Assembly (NCBI RefSeq): GCF_009909185.1
Contig: NZ_JAAAMV010000031.1
Coordinates: 1 to 64,000 of the forward strand
Length of the DNA stretch: 64,000 bases
Reading direction: 5' to 3'
Origin: Paenibacillus glycinis
GTDB taxonomy: Bacteria > Bacillota > Bacilli > Paenibacillales > Paenibacillaceae
The stretch's first letter is position 1. Each line of letters opens with the position of its first letter. The position numbers and the translations under genes are program-made. Shown here piece by piece: positions 43,711 to 51,187 of this stretch. The notes under the pieces are model-generated. The model was not told where the DNA came from and ran no database searches. It saw only the letters and a list, made by a program, of their open reading frames with translations.

Positions 43711-44298
43711 ATGCAGGTTGGTCCAAGAACGCGTATTCATGATCAAATTCTGTTTCTGTCGCGATTTCTGAGCTCGCCCGGCGTTATCGGAAGCGTGACC
43801 CCGAGCTCGAAATTTCTGGCCAAACGGATGGTGGACGCTGTACCATGGGATCAGGTCCGTTATGCCGCCGAGCTCGGAGCCGGCACGGGCGCGATCACCG
43901 CGTCCATTCGGAAAGCCAAACGAACGAACGCGACGGTCTTGCTGTTCGAGCAGGATCGTCGTCTGCGCCGCAAGCTCCGGCGCGAGTATGCGGATTTCCC
44001 CTGCTATCCGGATTGCCGCGGGCTGGAGGCCGCCATGCGCAGCGAAAACATCGACCGGCTCGATTGCATCCTTAGCGGACTGCCTTTCTTCAATTTTCCG
44101 CAGGAGGTTCGGGATCATCTGGTCGATCAGGTCTATCGCGCGCTGCGGCCGGGCGGATTATTCATTGCGTTCCAATATTCCCGGCAGATGAAGAGGCAGC
44201 TGGGCGAATTGTTCGAGATCGAGCAGATTGCGTTCGTGCCGCTTAATCTTCCTCCGGCCTTCGTCTATGTATGCCGGAAGAGAGAACTGCACGATTAG
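43711..44298 (+). CDS. SAM-dependent methyltransferase, phospholipid N-methyltransferase-like
   Basis: 195 residues. SAM-binding motif I is ELGAGTGAIT (about 54-63), with FEQD after strand 2 and SGLPFFNFP as the motif IV equivalent, a pattern shared by PmtA-type phospholipid N-methyltransferases and KsgA-like enzymes. A membrane-lipid head group is the best guess and fits the DedA gene directly downstream (55-base gap). aaggagg lies before the ATG. The substrate is not proven; an rRNA or small-molecule target is the alternative. Confidence 0.75.
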   Translation: MQVGPRTRIHDQILFLSRFLSSPGVIGSVTPSSKFLAKRMVDAVPWDQVRYAAELGAGTGAITASIRKAKRTNATVLLFEQDRRLRRKLRREYADFPCYPDCRGLEAAMRSENIDRLDCILSGLPFFNFPQEVRDHLVDQVYRALRPGGLFIAFQYSRQMKRQLGELFEIEQIAFVPLNLPPAFVYVCRKRELHD

Positions 44299-44352
44299 GA
44301 GCCGGGGGCGGATCAGGCATCGGCCGCCCGGTACGAAAAGAGGCAGGTAGGA

Positions 44353-44973
44353 ATGGACTACACGAGCATGTTGGGACTGATTCAGCATTTAGGCTACGCA
44401 GCGTTGTTTTTCGTCCTGTGCCTGGGCTTGATCAGCATACCGGTCCCCAATGAAGTGATCGTCATGACGGCGGGGGCGGTGTCGGCAAGCGGAACGCTGC
44501 TGCCGGTTCCGGCCTTCCTATGCACCTTTCTGGGGGTCGTGTCCGGCTTATCGTTCGGCTATACGATGGGGCGAAAATACGGCAGGCCGCTGCTGAATCG
44601 GCTGCAGAAGAAAGAGCGGATGGGGAAGGCCCTGCATTTCGCGGAAAAGCTGCTTTCCAAATACGGCAAATTCGCGCTGTGCGCGAGCTATTTCTTCCCT
44701 CTCGTCCGTCATGTCATGCCTTATCTGGCGGGGATGAACCAGATGAATTTCAAGCTGTTCGCGGTCTTCTCCTACGGAACGGGGCTGGCATGGACGCTGA
44801 TCTATTTCTTATTGGGCCGCTTAATGGGCAACCAAGTGCAGGAAGCGGGCTACGCGATCTATTATTACGGGATGCGAGCGCTCGGACTGCTGGCTGCGGC
44901 TGCCGCGGTGGTGCTGCTGGTCCGATGGATCGCGCGGGCGCGGAACGATCACAAGCGGACGTTGGGCCAGTGA
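44353..44973 (+). CDS. DedA-family membrane protein
   Basis: 206 residues with four to five membrane helices and the DedA/VTT core (PVPNEVIV re-entrant region; FFPLVRHVMPYLAGMNQM with the family Arg). DedA proteins flip or transport lipids, such as undecaprenyl phosphate or phosphatidylethanolamine, across the cytoplasmic membrane. aggcagg upstream. Its linkage to a putative phospholipid methyltransferase suggests a joint role in lipid modification and distribution. Confidence 0.9.
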   Translation: MDYTSMLGLIQHLGYAALFFVLCLGLISIPVPNEVIVMTAGAVSASGTLLPVPAFLCTFLGVVSGLSFGYTMGRKYGRPLLNRLQKKERMGKALHFAEKLLSKYGKFALCASYFFPLVRHVMPYLAGMNQMNFKLFAVFSYGTGLAWTLIYFLLGRLMGNQVQEAGYAIYYYGMRALGLLAAAAAVVLLVRWIARARNDHKRTLGQ

Positions 44974-45069
44974 GGATTCGGCCGCGTATTCCGCAGGAAG
45001 GTCCTCAGGGCAAGCCGCCCCGAGGTCTCTTCGTCGTTTCCGCTCGCACGTCAGGTGCAGCGATCGGAG

Positions 45070-45116
45070 TCGACTTGTCCGGCGACAAATGCTATTATGA
45101 TTCAAAAGTAACTTTT
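45070..45116 (+). promoter_or_regulatory. Promoter and palindrome upstream of hxlR-like gene
   Basis: TCGACT (45070-45075), 17-base spacer, TATTAT (45093-45098), then the palindrome AAAAGTAACTTTT (45104-45116). The position over the start point suggests autorepression by the HxlR protein. Confidence 0.5.
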
Positions 45117-45189
45117 AGTAGGGTACAAGCATCATTTAGATATAGTGTCGTTAATGTGATTATTGTATCCGGGAGAGGTCGACGCATCC

Positions 45190-45537
45190 ATGAAAACCTA
45201 TTACTGCGATCTGGAAGTCGCGATGGAGATTATCGGCGGGAAATGGAAAAGCCTTATCCTATACTATTTGATCAAAGGCCCGAAACGGACCAGCGAATTA
45301 AAGCGGCTCGTGCCGGGCATATCGCAAAAAATGCTCATTCAGACCCTTCGCGAATTGGAAACGGACGGGTTGATCCTCAGGCGGATGTACAATCAAGTGC
45401 CGCCGAAGGTCGAATATTCGACCACCGAGCTCGGGCAATCGCTTGAGCAAATACTAAGACTGCTTTGCGGTTGGGGCAGCGACTACGCGGAGAAGTCGTT
45501 TGCGCCCGGGGAAGCGCAAATTTTGCATTACGATTGA
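45190..45537 (+). CDS. HxlR-family winged-helix regulator
   Basis: 115 residues with the HxlR winged helix (GGKWKSLILYYL, KRTSELKRLVPGISQKMLIQTLREL). A Cys at position 6 sits where the redox-sensing Cys of YodB lies, so thiol-based sensing of quinones or aldehydes is plausible. The ATG at 45190 follows gggagagg; a TTG at 45163 in frame has no ribosome site. A near-perfect palindrome overlaps its own promoter. Confidence 0.88.
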   Translation: MKTYYCDLEVAMEIIGGKWKSLILYYLIKGPKRTSELKRLVPGISQKMLIQTLRELETDGLILRRMYNQVPPKVEYSTTELGQSLEQILRLLCGWGSDYAEKSFAPGEAQILHYD

Positions 45538-45629
45538 CCGAATGATGCACCGATTCGCCCGTTTATCCCCCGCTAACAAATGTAATCGAAATGACATCTT
45601 AATTTCATCTTGGCTTAACGAAGGCGGCC

Positions 45630-45702
45630 TATAATCAATCTCGACCCCCCTTTTTAATAGAGTAAACCTCGACCCGCAGCCCGTTGCTGCGGGTCTTTTT
45701 TT
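45630..45702 (+). terminator. Intrinsic terminator, with a possible short transcript before it
   Basis: gacccgcagc (45671-45680) pairs with gctgcgggtc (45686-45695), followed by a seven-base T-run. It ends the HxlR transcript. A TATAAT at 45630-45635 lies just upstream; if used it would give an RNA of only about 60 bases. Confidence 0.8.
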
Positions 45703-45705
45703 GCT

Positions 45706-46284
45706 TCATTGCGCAGGGTAGATGTCGTTCTTCTCGAACAATCGCCACAGCTGATCGGCCATGTACGCCGGAGGATGCGGCATGTCGTGCTGAATCCACC
45801 ATTCCACGATCCCGACGAAAGCCGAGGCCATGAATTGCGCGTTCAATTCATGGTTGATGGCCGAACGGCGTTTCTGGTCGTTGAGTTTCCGCTCGACGCT
45901 GGCCGAGACGAACTGCAGCATTCGTTCCCGGAACACGAAGGTTCTGCGATTGGCGAACATGGAGGAGAAGAACAAGAAATGCGTTTCGAAATATTCGAAT
46001 ACCGGCTGCAGCTCGCTGATCAGCGAGACATGCGCCTCATCGTTATCATGATGGCTGCAAAACGTGATCAGCTTGTTCAGATGGTCCTCGATGCTTTTGT
46101 CGAGCAGATCGTACTTGTCCGTAAAGTGCAAATAAACCGTGCCCCGGTTCACGTTGGCCCGTTCCGAGATATCGTTGATGGTAATATGCTGGAAATCCTT
46201 TTCGGAAAATAGCTCCAAAAACGCTTTGTTGATCGCTTCCTTGGTCTTGACGATTCGTCTGTCGATCTTCGCTTCGGTCCCCAT
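45706..46284 (-). CDS. TetR/AcrR-family regulator
   Basis: 192 residues: N-terminal TetR helix-turn-helix (ITINDISERANVNRGTVYLHF, about 32-52) and a long helical ligand domain with aromatic-rich helices. Divergent from the SDR gene at 46468, whose promoter contains a palindrome that fits this repressor. ATG at 46284 with ggaggagg upstream. Confidence 0.88.
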   Translation of the reverse strand: MGTEAKIDRRIVKTKEAINKAFLELFSEKDFQHITINDISERANVNRGTVYLHFTDKYDLLDKSIEDHLNKLITFCSHHDNDEAHVSLISELQPVFEYFETHFLFFSSMFANRRTFVFRERMLQFVSASVERKLNDQKRRSAINHELNAQFMASAFVGIVEWWIQHDMPHPPAYMADQLWRLFEKNDIYPAQ

Positions 46285-46362
46285 ATCGGATCGGCCTCCT
46301 CCAGTTAATCAACACTTTCGCTCCGGATGTCGGATATGAAACAAACGCGGTCGCATCGGCGA

Positions 46363-46437
46363 TTGAAGTCCTTTCGTATCCCTATATAATAATAATCAAC
46401 GAACGCCATTTAATCAACGCGTGTTGAATAAGGCGTT
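46363..46437 (+). promoter_or_regulatory. SDR promoter with TetR-type operator
   Basis: TTGAAG (46363-46368), 16-base spacer, TATAAT (46385-46390). Just downstream, aacgcc (46402-46407) and ggcgtt (46432-46437) enclose inner half-sites aatcaac and gttgaat around a GCG centre. aatcaac also occurs near 46395 and 46306, so the repressor may have several sites between the divergent genes. Confidence 0.7.
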
Positions 46438-46467
46438 TGAAAATGATAGTCGAAGGGAACGATCGCA

Positions 46468-47211
46468 TTGGATAACATAGCCGATAAAGTGGTCATCATA
46501 ACGGGCGCATCGAGCGGGATCGGAGAGGCCACGGCCAAGCTGTTGGCGCAAAAGGGAGCCAAGGTCGTATTGGCGGCCAGAAGGGAAGAGCGGCTGCAAA
46601 CGATCGCGAGCGAGATCGAGCAGGCGGGAGGGAAAGCCGCTTACCGAAAGGCGGACGTAGTCTCTTCCGAGGATATGCGGCAGCTGGCGGCGTTCGCGCT
46701 CGAACGATTCGGCCGAATCGACGTGCTCGTGAATAATGCCGGGGTCATGCCGGTGTCGCGGCTGAACGAGTTAAGGGTCGCGGCATGGGATGAAATGATC
46801 GACGTGAACATCAAAGGCGTGCTGCATGGCATCGCCGCGGTCCTGCCGGTCATGAGGGAACAGCAGTCGGGCCATATCGTCAACATCGCTTCGGTTGCCG
46901 GCCACGCCGTAAGTCCGACCTCGTCCGTATACAGCGGGACCAAATTCGCCGTCAGAGCCATCACGGAAGGACTGCGCCAGGAAGAGTCGCCATCGTCCAA
47001 TATCCGCACGACCATCGTCTCGCCGGGCATTACCGAGTCGGAGCTGCTGAACACGGTGAAGAGTCCCGAAGTGCAAGCGATGGCCGGCCATTTCAAAGAC
47101 ATGGGCATCTCGCCTTACCGGATCGCCGGCGCGATCGCTTACGCCGTCAACGAACCTGCCGATACCAGCGTCAACGAAATCGTCATCCGACCGACGGTTC
47201 AGAGCATGTAA
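46468..47211 (+). CDS. Classical short-chain dehydrogenase/reductase
   Basis: 247 residues, NADP-binding TGASSGIG (12-19), NNAG (89-92), catalytic Ser142, Tyr155 and Lys159 (YSGTK). YdfG/serine dehydrogenase-like SDRs reduce small carbonyl compounds. TTG start at 46468 with cgaaggga upstream. Divergent from and probably repressed by the TetR protein at 45706. Transcript ends at the hairpin at 47268. Confidence 0.9.
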   Translation: MDNIADKVVIITGASSGIGEATAKLLAQKGAKVVLAARREERLQTIASEIEQAGGKAAYRKADVVSSEDMRQLAAFALERFGRIDVLVNNAGVMPVSRLNELRVAAWDEMIDVNIKGVLHGIAAVLPVMREQQSGHIVNIASVAGHAVSPTSSVYSGTKFAVRAITEGLRQEESPSSNIRTTIVSPGITESELLNTVKSPEVQAMAGHFKDMGISPYRIAGAIAYAVNEPADTSVNEIVIRPTVQSM

Positions 47212-47267
47212 GTAGTGTCTGCCGTTCCGGGAGCCGCGATTCAACAAGCTCGTCCGCGATCGCAAAG

Positions 47268-47300
47268 AAAGCGCCGGGACCCCAAGGTCCCCGGCGCTTT
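47268..47300 (+). terminator. Bidirectional terminator between convergent SDR genes
   Basis: A 14-bp stem starting aaagcgccgg and ending ccggcgcttt, symmetric enough to serve both strands. Confidence 0.8.
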
Positions 47301-47339
47301 GTCCCGTGCATCGCCCGATAATCGCATCCTGGCGTGACG

Positions 47340-48182
47340 TCATTCGACCGGCGGGAAATCCGTCGAGAAGGCAAGCTCGCGCTGCGCCTCCAGCGCCGCG
47401 AGCCGTTCGGACAGCGCTTTGTGAATCGCGTTGTAGGAATCGCTGCCGAGCACTAGCCGCAGCGGAGCCGGATGCTGATCCGCGCTGTCGATCATGATCC
47501 GGGCCATCTTGGCGGGATCGCCGATCGAGAGCTGCACGGCTTCCTCGATGAAGCGCCGCGTCATGCGGGCGGGACTGGCCTCGTAGGCGTCGATTCGGGG
47601 ACCGAGACGGGCGCTGCCGTACCGGAACGCCGTCCGCGCGCCGCCGGGCTCGACGATCGTGACGCCGATATTGAACGGCGCGACGTCCTTCATCGTCGCT
47701 TCGATGAAGCCCTCGATTCCCCATTTGCCGGCATGGTACAGCGATGCGCCGGGATTCGTGGCTTGGCCGCCGTAGGTGGATACCTGCATGATGCGGCCGC
47801 CTCCTTGCGCGCGCAGGTGAGGGAGCGCGGCGCGGACCACTTGAATCGAACCGAGCAGATTGGTATCCAGTTGATGGCGAATCTGCTCGTCGGTCAATTC
47901 CTCGGCCGCTCCGAAGAGTCCGTACCCGGCGTTATTGACCACCACGTCGAGCCTCCCGAGGTCCGCGAACGCCTTGTTCACGACCCGGTGGACCGCAGGC
48001 GCGTCGGTGACGTCCAGATGCGCGAGCCAGAGGAGGTCGCCGTATTCTTCCTTGAGATCATCCATGAGTTCCATTCTGCGTACGGTGCCGGCGACCCGGT
48101 CGCCGCGAGCGAGAAGCTGTTCGGTCATATGGCGGCCGAAGCCGCTGTTTACCCCGGTAATAAACCAAGTGCGCGTCGTCAT
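47340..48182 (-). CDS. Short-chain dehydrogenase/reductase
   Basis: 280 residues. Nucleotide site TGVNSGFG (9-16), NNAG (83-86), catalytic Ser135, Tyr149 and Lys153. The length and C-terminal extension place it among the larger SDRs often annotated as oxidoreductases in secondary metabolism or retinol-type reduction. ATG at 48182, caggc/gaaggatg upstream. A palindrome 47 bases upstream of its start suggests repression by a regulator not seen here. Confidence 0.88.
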   Translation of the reverse strand: MTTRTWFITGVNSGFGRHMTEQLLARGDRVAGTVRRMELMDDLKEEYGDLLWLAHLDVTDAPAVHRVVNKAFADLGRLDVVVNNAGYGLFGAAEELTDEQIRHQLDTNLLGSIQVVRAALPHLRAQGGGRIMQVSTYGGQATNPGASLYHAGKWGIEGFIEATMKDVAPFNIGVTIVEPGGARTAFRYGSARLGPRIDAYEASPARMTRRFIEEAVQLSIGDPAKMARIMIDSADQHPAPLRLVLGSDSYNAIHKALSERLAALEAQRELAFSTDFPPVE

Positions 48183-48228
48183 GAGCAGGCATCCTTCTTT
48201 CGAATGAATTCAGTTTAGCGTTGAAATA

Positions 48229-48248
48229 ATAACTAACTGTTTAGTTAT
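48229..48248. promoter_or_regulatory. Palindromic operator upstream of the minus-strand SDR
   Basis: ATAACTAA-CTGT-TTAGTTAT: 8-bp perfect arms around four bases. TetR-type repressors commonly bind aactaac/gttagtt sites. It lies between the SDR start and a plus-strand promoter at 48258, so it could affect both directions. Confidence 0.65.
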
Positions 48249-48257
48249 ATATTAATC

Positions 48258-48287
48258 TTACATATCCGTTTCGTCAAATGGTATAAT
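48258..48287 (+). promoter_or_regulatory. Promoter towards the acetyltransferase
   Basis: TTACAT (48258-48263), 18-base spacer, TATAAT (48282-48287). Start expected near 48294. Confidence 0.55.
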
Positions 48288-48392
48288 GTGCGCACGACAA
48301 TGCTACCCCGATTGGATGGAAGAGAATGGGGAGCGCCGACGCTCTTCAACACGATTCAACAGAAGAACCTGACGCGCGTCTAAAGGGAGGCA

Positions 48393-48427
48393 TGCGAGCG
48401 CCCATGCGTCGCGGGCGTTTTTTGCAT
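48393..48427 (+). terminator. Terminator inside the leader of the acetyltransferase gene
   Basis: gcgccc (48399-48404) pairs with gggcgt (48413-48418), followed by six T. It lies 100 bases after the promoter at 48258 and 150 bases before the acetyltransferase start, so it either ends a small RNA or attenuates the gene. Confidence 0.65.
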
Positions 48428-48580
48428 GTGTCGGGCCGGCTTCGCGATATGCCGCCTTGCGTCGGCCGCGGGCTTGCATGACGATGCCGGGTTCCGGGAA
48501 ATGGAATGCAAAGAAACTTTTCTCAATTCCTGTCGTCTAACGTGTTGGCAACGATTCATTAATTCGAACGAGGTGATCGC

Positions 48581-49771
48581 ATGAACGAGATTCGTACGCT
48601 GCAGCCGCATGAGCTTCAGGAGAGCATCGCGCTCTCGCAGTTTGCGTTTCAATACGAACTGACCGCCGAACAGCAAGCCGAGCAGGTCGGCAAGATGGAT
48701 CCATCGCAATTATTGGGTTACTTCAAGGATGGGACGTTGGCGGCCAAGCTCCAGGTCATCCCGTTCCATACGTGGGTGAACGGCCGCCGCTTCGCGATGG
48801 GCGGGATTGCCGGCGTGGCGACTTGGCCGGAGTACCGGCGGGGCGGCATGGTGGCGCAGCTGTTAGGGCAAGCGCTGAAGTCGATGCGCGACCGCGGGCA
48901 AACGCTTTCTTTCCTGGCGCCGTTCAAATTCGAGTTTTACCGCAAATACGGCTGGGAGACGTACGTCGATTATGTGAGATACGAGATTCCCGCGGACAAG
49001 CTGCCGAAGTTCGAAGCGGCCGAAGGCAGCAAGATCGTGCGCGTCGACAAGAACGGGGAGCTCCTGAACTCCGTCTACGAGGCTTACGCGAAGCAATTCA
49101 ACGGCATGTTGGAGCGGGACGCGCACTGGTGGAACGAACGCTATTTGAAAGGCAAGAAGGGCACGGTCGCCGTCTATGTGAATCCGCAGGGCGAGCAGCG
49201 GGGCTACGTGTTCTATCAAGTGAAGGACCGCGCGGCGACCATTCATGATTTTGTATTCCTGGACGAGGAAGCCAGAAGGGGCTTGTGGAAATTCATCGCG
49301 GACCATGACTCGATGATGACCAAGGTGGAACTGAATGCTCCGGCCGACGACCAGCTTCCGTTCCTGATGCATGACCCCAGGTTCGCGCAAGAGCGGACCA
49401 CGTACTTCTCGGCGAGAATCGTCGATGCCGAATCGTTTCTGGCCCAGTATGCATTCGAAGCGCGCGGAGACGCCGAACCGCTGTACCTGCGCATCTCCGA
49501 TCGGCATGCCGAGTGGAATGAAGGCGTTTACCGTCTGGACTTCACGGATGACGGGGCGAACGCGAACGTAACGAAGCTGCCCGAAGGGGAAGCGCCCGCG
49601 GAAGAAGCGCTGCTTAGCTGTTCGATACAAACGCTTGCGGCCCTGCTCCTCGGCTATCAGAAGGCGGGCTTCATGTCCCGCATCGGCCGTCTCGGGGGCG
49701 CAGACGAACAAATCGTCCGCCTGGGAAACGCGATTCCGCAGCGGACGACCTATTTGATGGACTTCTTTTAA
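48581..49771 (+). CDS. GNAT N-acetyltransferase, Eis-like
   Basis: 396 residues, the size of Eis-type enzymes: an N-terminal GNAT domain with the acetyl-CoA loop VATWPEYRRGGMVAQLL (about 79-95), a second GNAT-like domain, and a C-terminal sterol carrier protein-like domain. Eis proteins acetylate amines, including aminoglycosides or protein lysines, from acetyl-CoA in the cytosol. gaggtgatcgc precedes the ATG. Followed by the convergent metallo-hydrolase gene. Confidence 0.9.
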   Translation: MNEIRTLQPHELQESIALSQFAFQYELTAEQQAEQVGKMDPSQLLGYFKDGTLAAKLQVIPFHTWVNGRRFAMGGIAGVATWPEYRRGGMVAQLLGQALKSMRDRGQTLSFLAPFKFEFYRKYGWETYVDYVRYEIPADKLPKFEAAEGSKIVRVDKNGELLNSVYEAYAKQFNGMLERDAHWWNERYLKGKKGTVAVYVNPQGEQRGYVFYQVKDRAATIHDFVFLDEEARRGLWKFIADHDSMMTKVELNAPADDQLPFLMHDPRFAQERTTYFSARIVDAESFLAQYAFEARGDAEPLYLRISDRHAEWNEGVYRLDFTDDGANANVTKLPEGEAPAEEALLSCSIQTLAALLLGYQKAGFMSRIGRLGGADEQIVRLGNAIPQRTTYLMDFF

Positions 49772-49851
49772 TACTTGTTCATCGGCTAGCGGGAAACGCG
49801 GCTCGACGCTCCGGCCGAACTTTACCTTGCGATTCGCCGCGCGACGAGCGA

Positions 49852-50592
49852 TCAGAGGGGATAAATCTCGTTCGTTTGCAGCAAGCTTACAGGAACGCGA
49901 TCCTTCGCTCGCTCGGTCAAGCGATTGATCAGGTCCGGCGTCTGGGTATAGACGGGCGGATGATGAGCGGCCTTGTAATGGATGGGAATCAGCCTCTTGG
50001 CACCGAGGATCTCGGCAGCCGTGACCGCTTGTTCGGGCGTAAGGCAGATCGGTTGATCGCTTGGCGTCTTCACGTGCGGAAAGCGCGTCACGGCTCCGTT
50101 CACGGGCAGGCAGGCGGCATCGAAGGCGCCGTAGGCGTCGGCCAGCTTCCACCAGTATCCGTGCCACAGCGTATCCCCGGCATGAATCATTTGTTTGCCG
50201 CCGCCTCTGACGATCCAGGAACGCTGCGGGTCGCCCGAGCCGTCTACCGCGTTCGCCGCGATCACCGTGAAAGGGCCGGCTTCGAAGGTGTCGCCGACGG
50301 AAGCGCCGGTTACGTTGGTTAATCCTTTGGACGTCGCGAACGCGACGATTTCGCTCGGGACGAATACCGGAATATCGGAGCCGTAGGCCGCCATGATCGC
50401 TTCGGGGTCGAAATGATCCGGGTGCTGATGCGTGATCAGGACGGCGTCGGCGGTACCGTAAGTCGCCAGCGGAGAGAACGTCTCGTGTGGCTCGCCGAGC
50501 AAAGCGGGAAAATGATGAAGCGGATCGATGACGATGGCGGCACCTGCCGATTCGACGCGAATGCCGGCCCAAGGAAGCTTTTGAATGTTCAT
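49852..50592 (-). CDS. MBL-fold metal-dependent hydrolase (UlaG/RomA-like)
   Basis: 246 residues, metallo-beta-lactamase fold with the zinc motif THQHPDHFD (54-62), a later HAGDT and HYKAAHH. Members of this branch hydrolyse phosphodiester, lactone or N-acyl bonds; the substrate is unknown. The ATG at 50592 with aaagga ten bases upstream is preferred to a TTG at 50601. Four ATAACC/GGTTAT copies lie upstream. Confidence 0.87.
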   Translation of the reverse strand: MNIQKLPWAGIRVESAGAAIVIDPLHHFPALLGEPHETFSPLATYGTADAVLITHQHPDHFDPEAIMAAYGSDIPVFVPSEIVAFATSKGLTNVTGASVGDTFEAGPFTVIAANAVDGSGDPQRSWIVRGGGKQMIHAGDTLWHGYWWKLADAYGAFDAACLPVNGAVTRFPHVKTPSDQPICLTPEQAVTAAEILGAKRLIPIHYKAAHHPPVYTQTPDLINRLTERAKDRVPVSLLQTNEIYPL

Positions 50593-50620
50593 GAGGATCA
50601 ATTCCTTTCGGTTCTATGTC

Positions 50621-50712
50621 GTTTATAACCGGCATTATTTGTTTTAGAAGGTTATGTTCACAGTATAGCTTCGATATTATAACCTGTAAAGATTAATTTT
50701 ATAGGTTATAAT
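50621..50712. promoter_or_regulatory. Cluster of ATAACC/GGTTAT sites upstream of the metallo-hydrolase
   Basis: attataacct (50676-50685) and aggttataat (50703-50712) are a perfect 10-bp inverted repeat; further copies are aaggttat (50648-50655) and ataaccgg near 50626. The right arm contains a plus-strand TATAAT and the left arm a minus-strand one, so a single regulator could control both directions. Confidence 0.6.
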
Positions 50713-50905
50713 TTGTATTTTTCGCATTTGACTCTTCTTGCGGCTTCAAGCGATCGTTTCCCGGAGCGGGGTATTGCCGCGAGACGGGAAACCCTCTGAC
50801 TCCGCTTGCCCTGTAATCGGGCATCCCGATTGCCAAAGCAAGAAATTTGCCCTAGCATGAAACCTTCGCAGCGAAGCCGGCGCAACAGCCGATTCGCTGC
50901 TTTTT
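50713..50905 (+). ncRNA. Candidate structured RNA ending in an intrinsic terminator
   Basis: Three hairpins follow one another: gtttcccg/cgggaaac (50756-50763 and 50785-50792), aatcggg/cccgatt (50815-50831, three-base loop), and gcagcgaa/ttcgctgc (50868-50875 and 50893-50900) with TTTTT after it. A TATAAT at 50707-50712 lies at the left edge. No known riboswitch class was recognised. It could also be the leader of the regulator gene at 51188. Inference from structure only. Confidence 0.4.
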
Positions 50906-51187
50906 GCGTTGCTATCGCCGGTCGGCGATCCGCCGCTCAAGTCGCAGGCTGTCGAATAAGTTAAATATAGGAAGATACGACAATTATTTTGCATGACGAG
51001 GGAGCCTGTCGCAATTTTGCAGCTCGGAATATGACAAATTTAGGATGCGGATGTCTGTCCGGTTATGCTAAATTATTGGATACATCTTGGCTTGCTACTC
51101 GCAATCGGGAAAAAGGCGGTGATCGGAAAACCGAAGCAGACAGGCAGAGCCCGGCTTGAAAACGTATACAACGAAAGGGTGAATGAT
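50906..51187 (+). other. Upstream region of module 3
   Basis: No gene. AT-rich from 50955 to 51090, with a possible -10 (TATGCT near 51064) for the regulator gene; no clean -35 could be assigned. Confidence 0.4.

Noticed and set aside
50746..50994. 82-codon minus-strand frame under the candidate RNA
   Set aside because: No ribosome site, and the region is dominated by hairpins ending in a plus-strand terminator.
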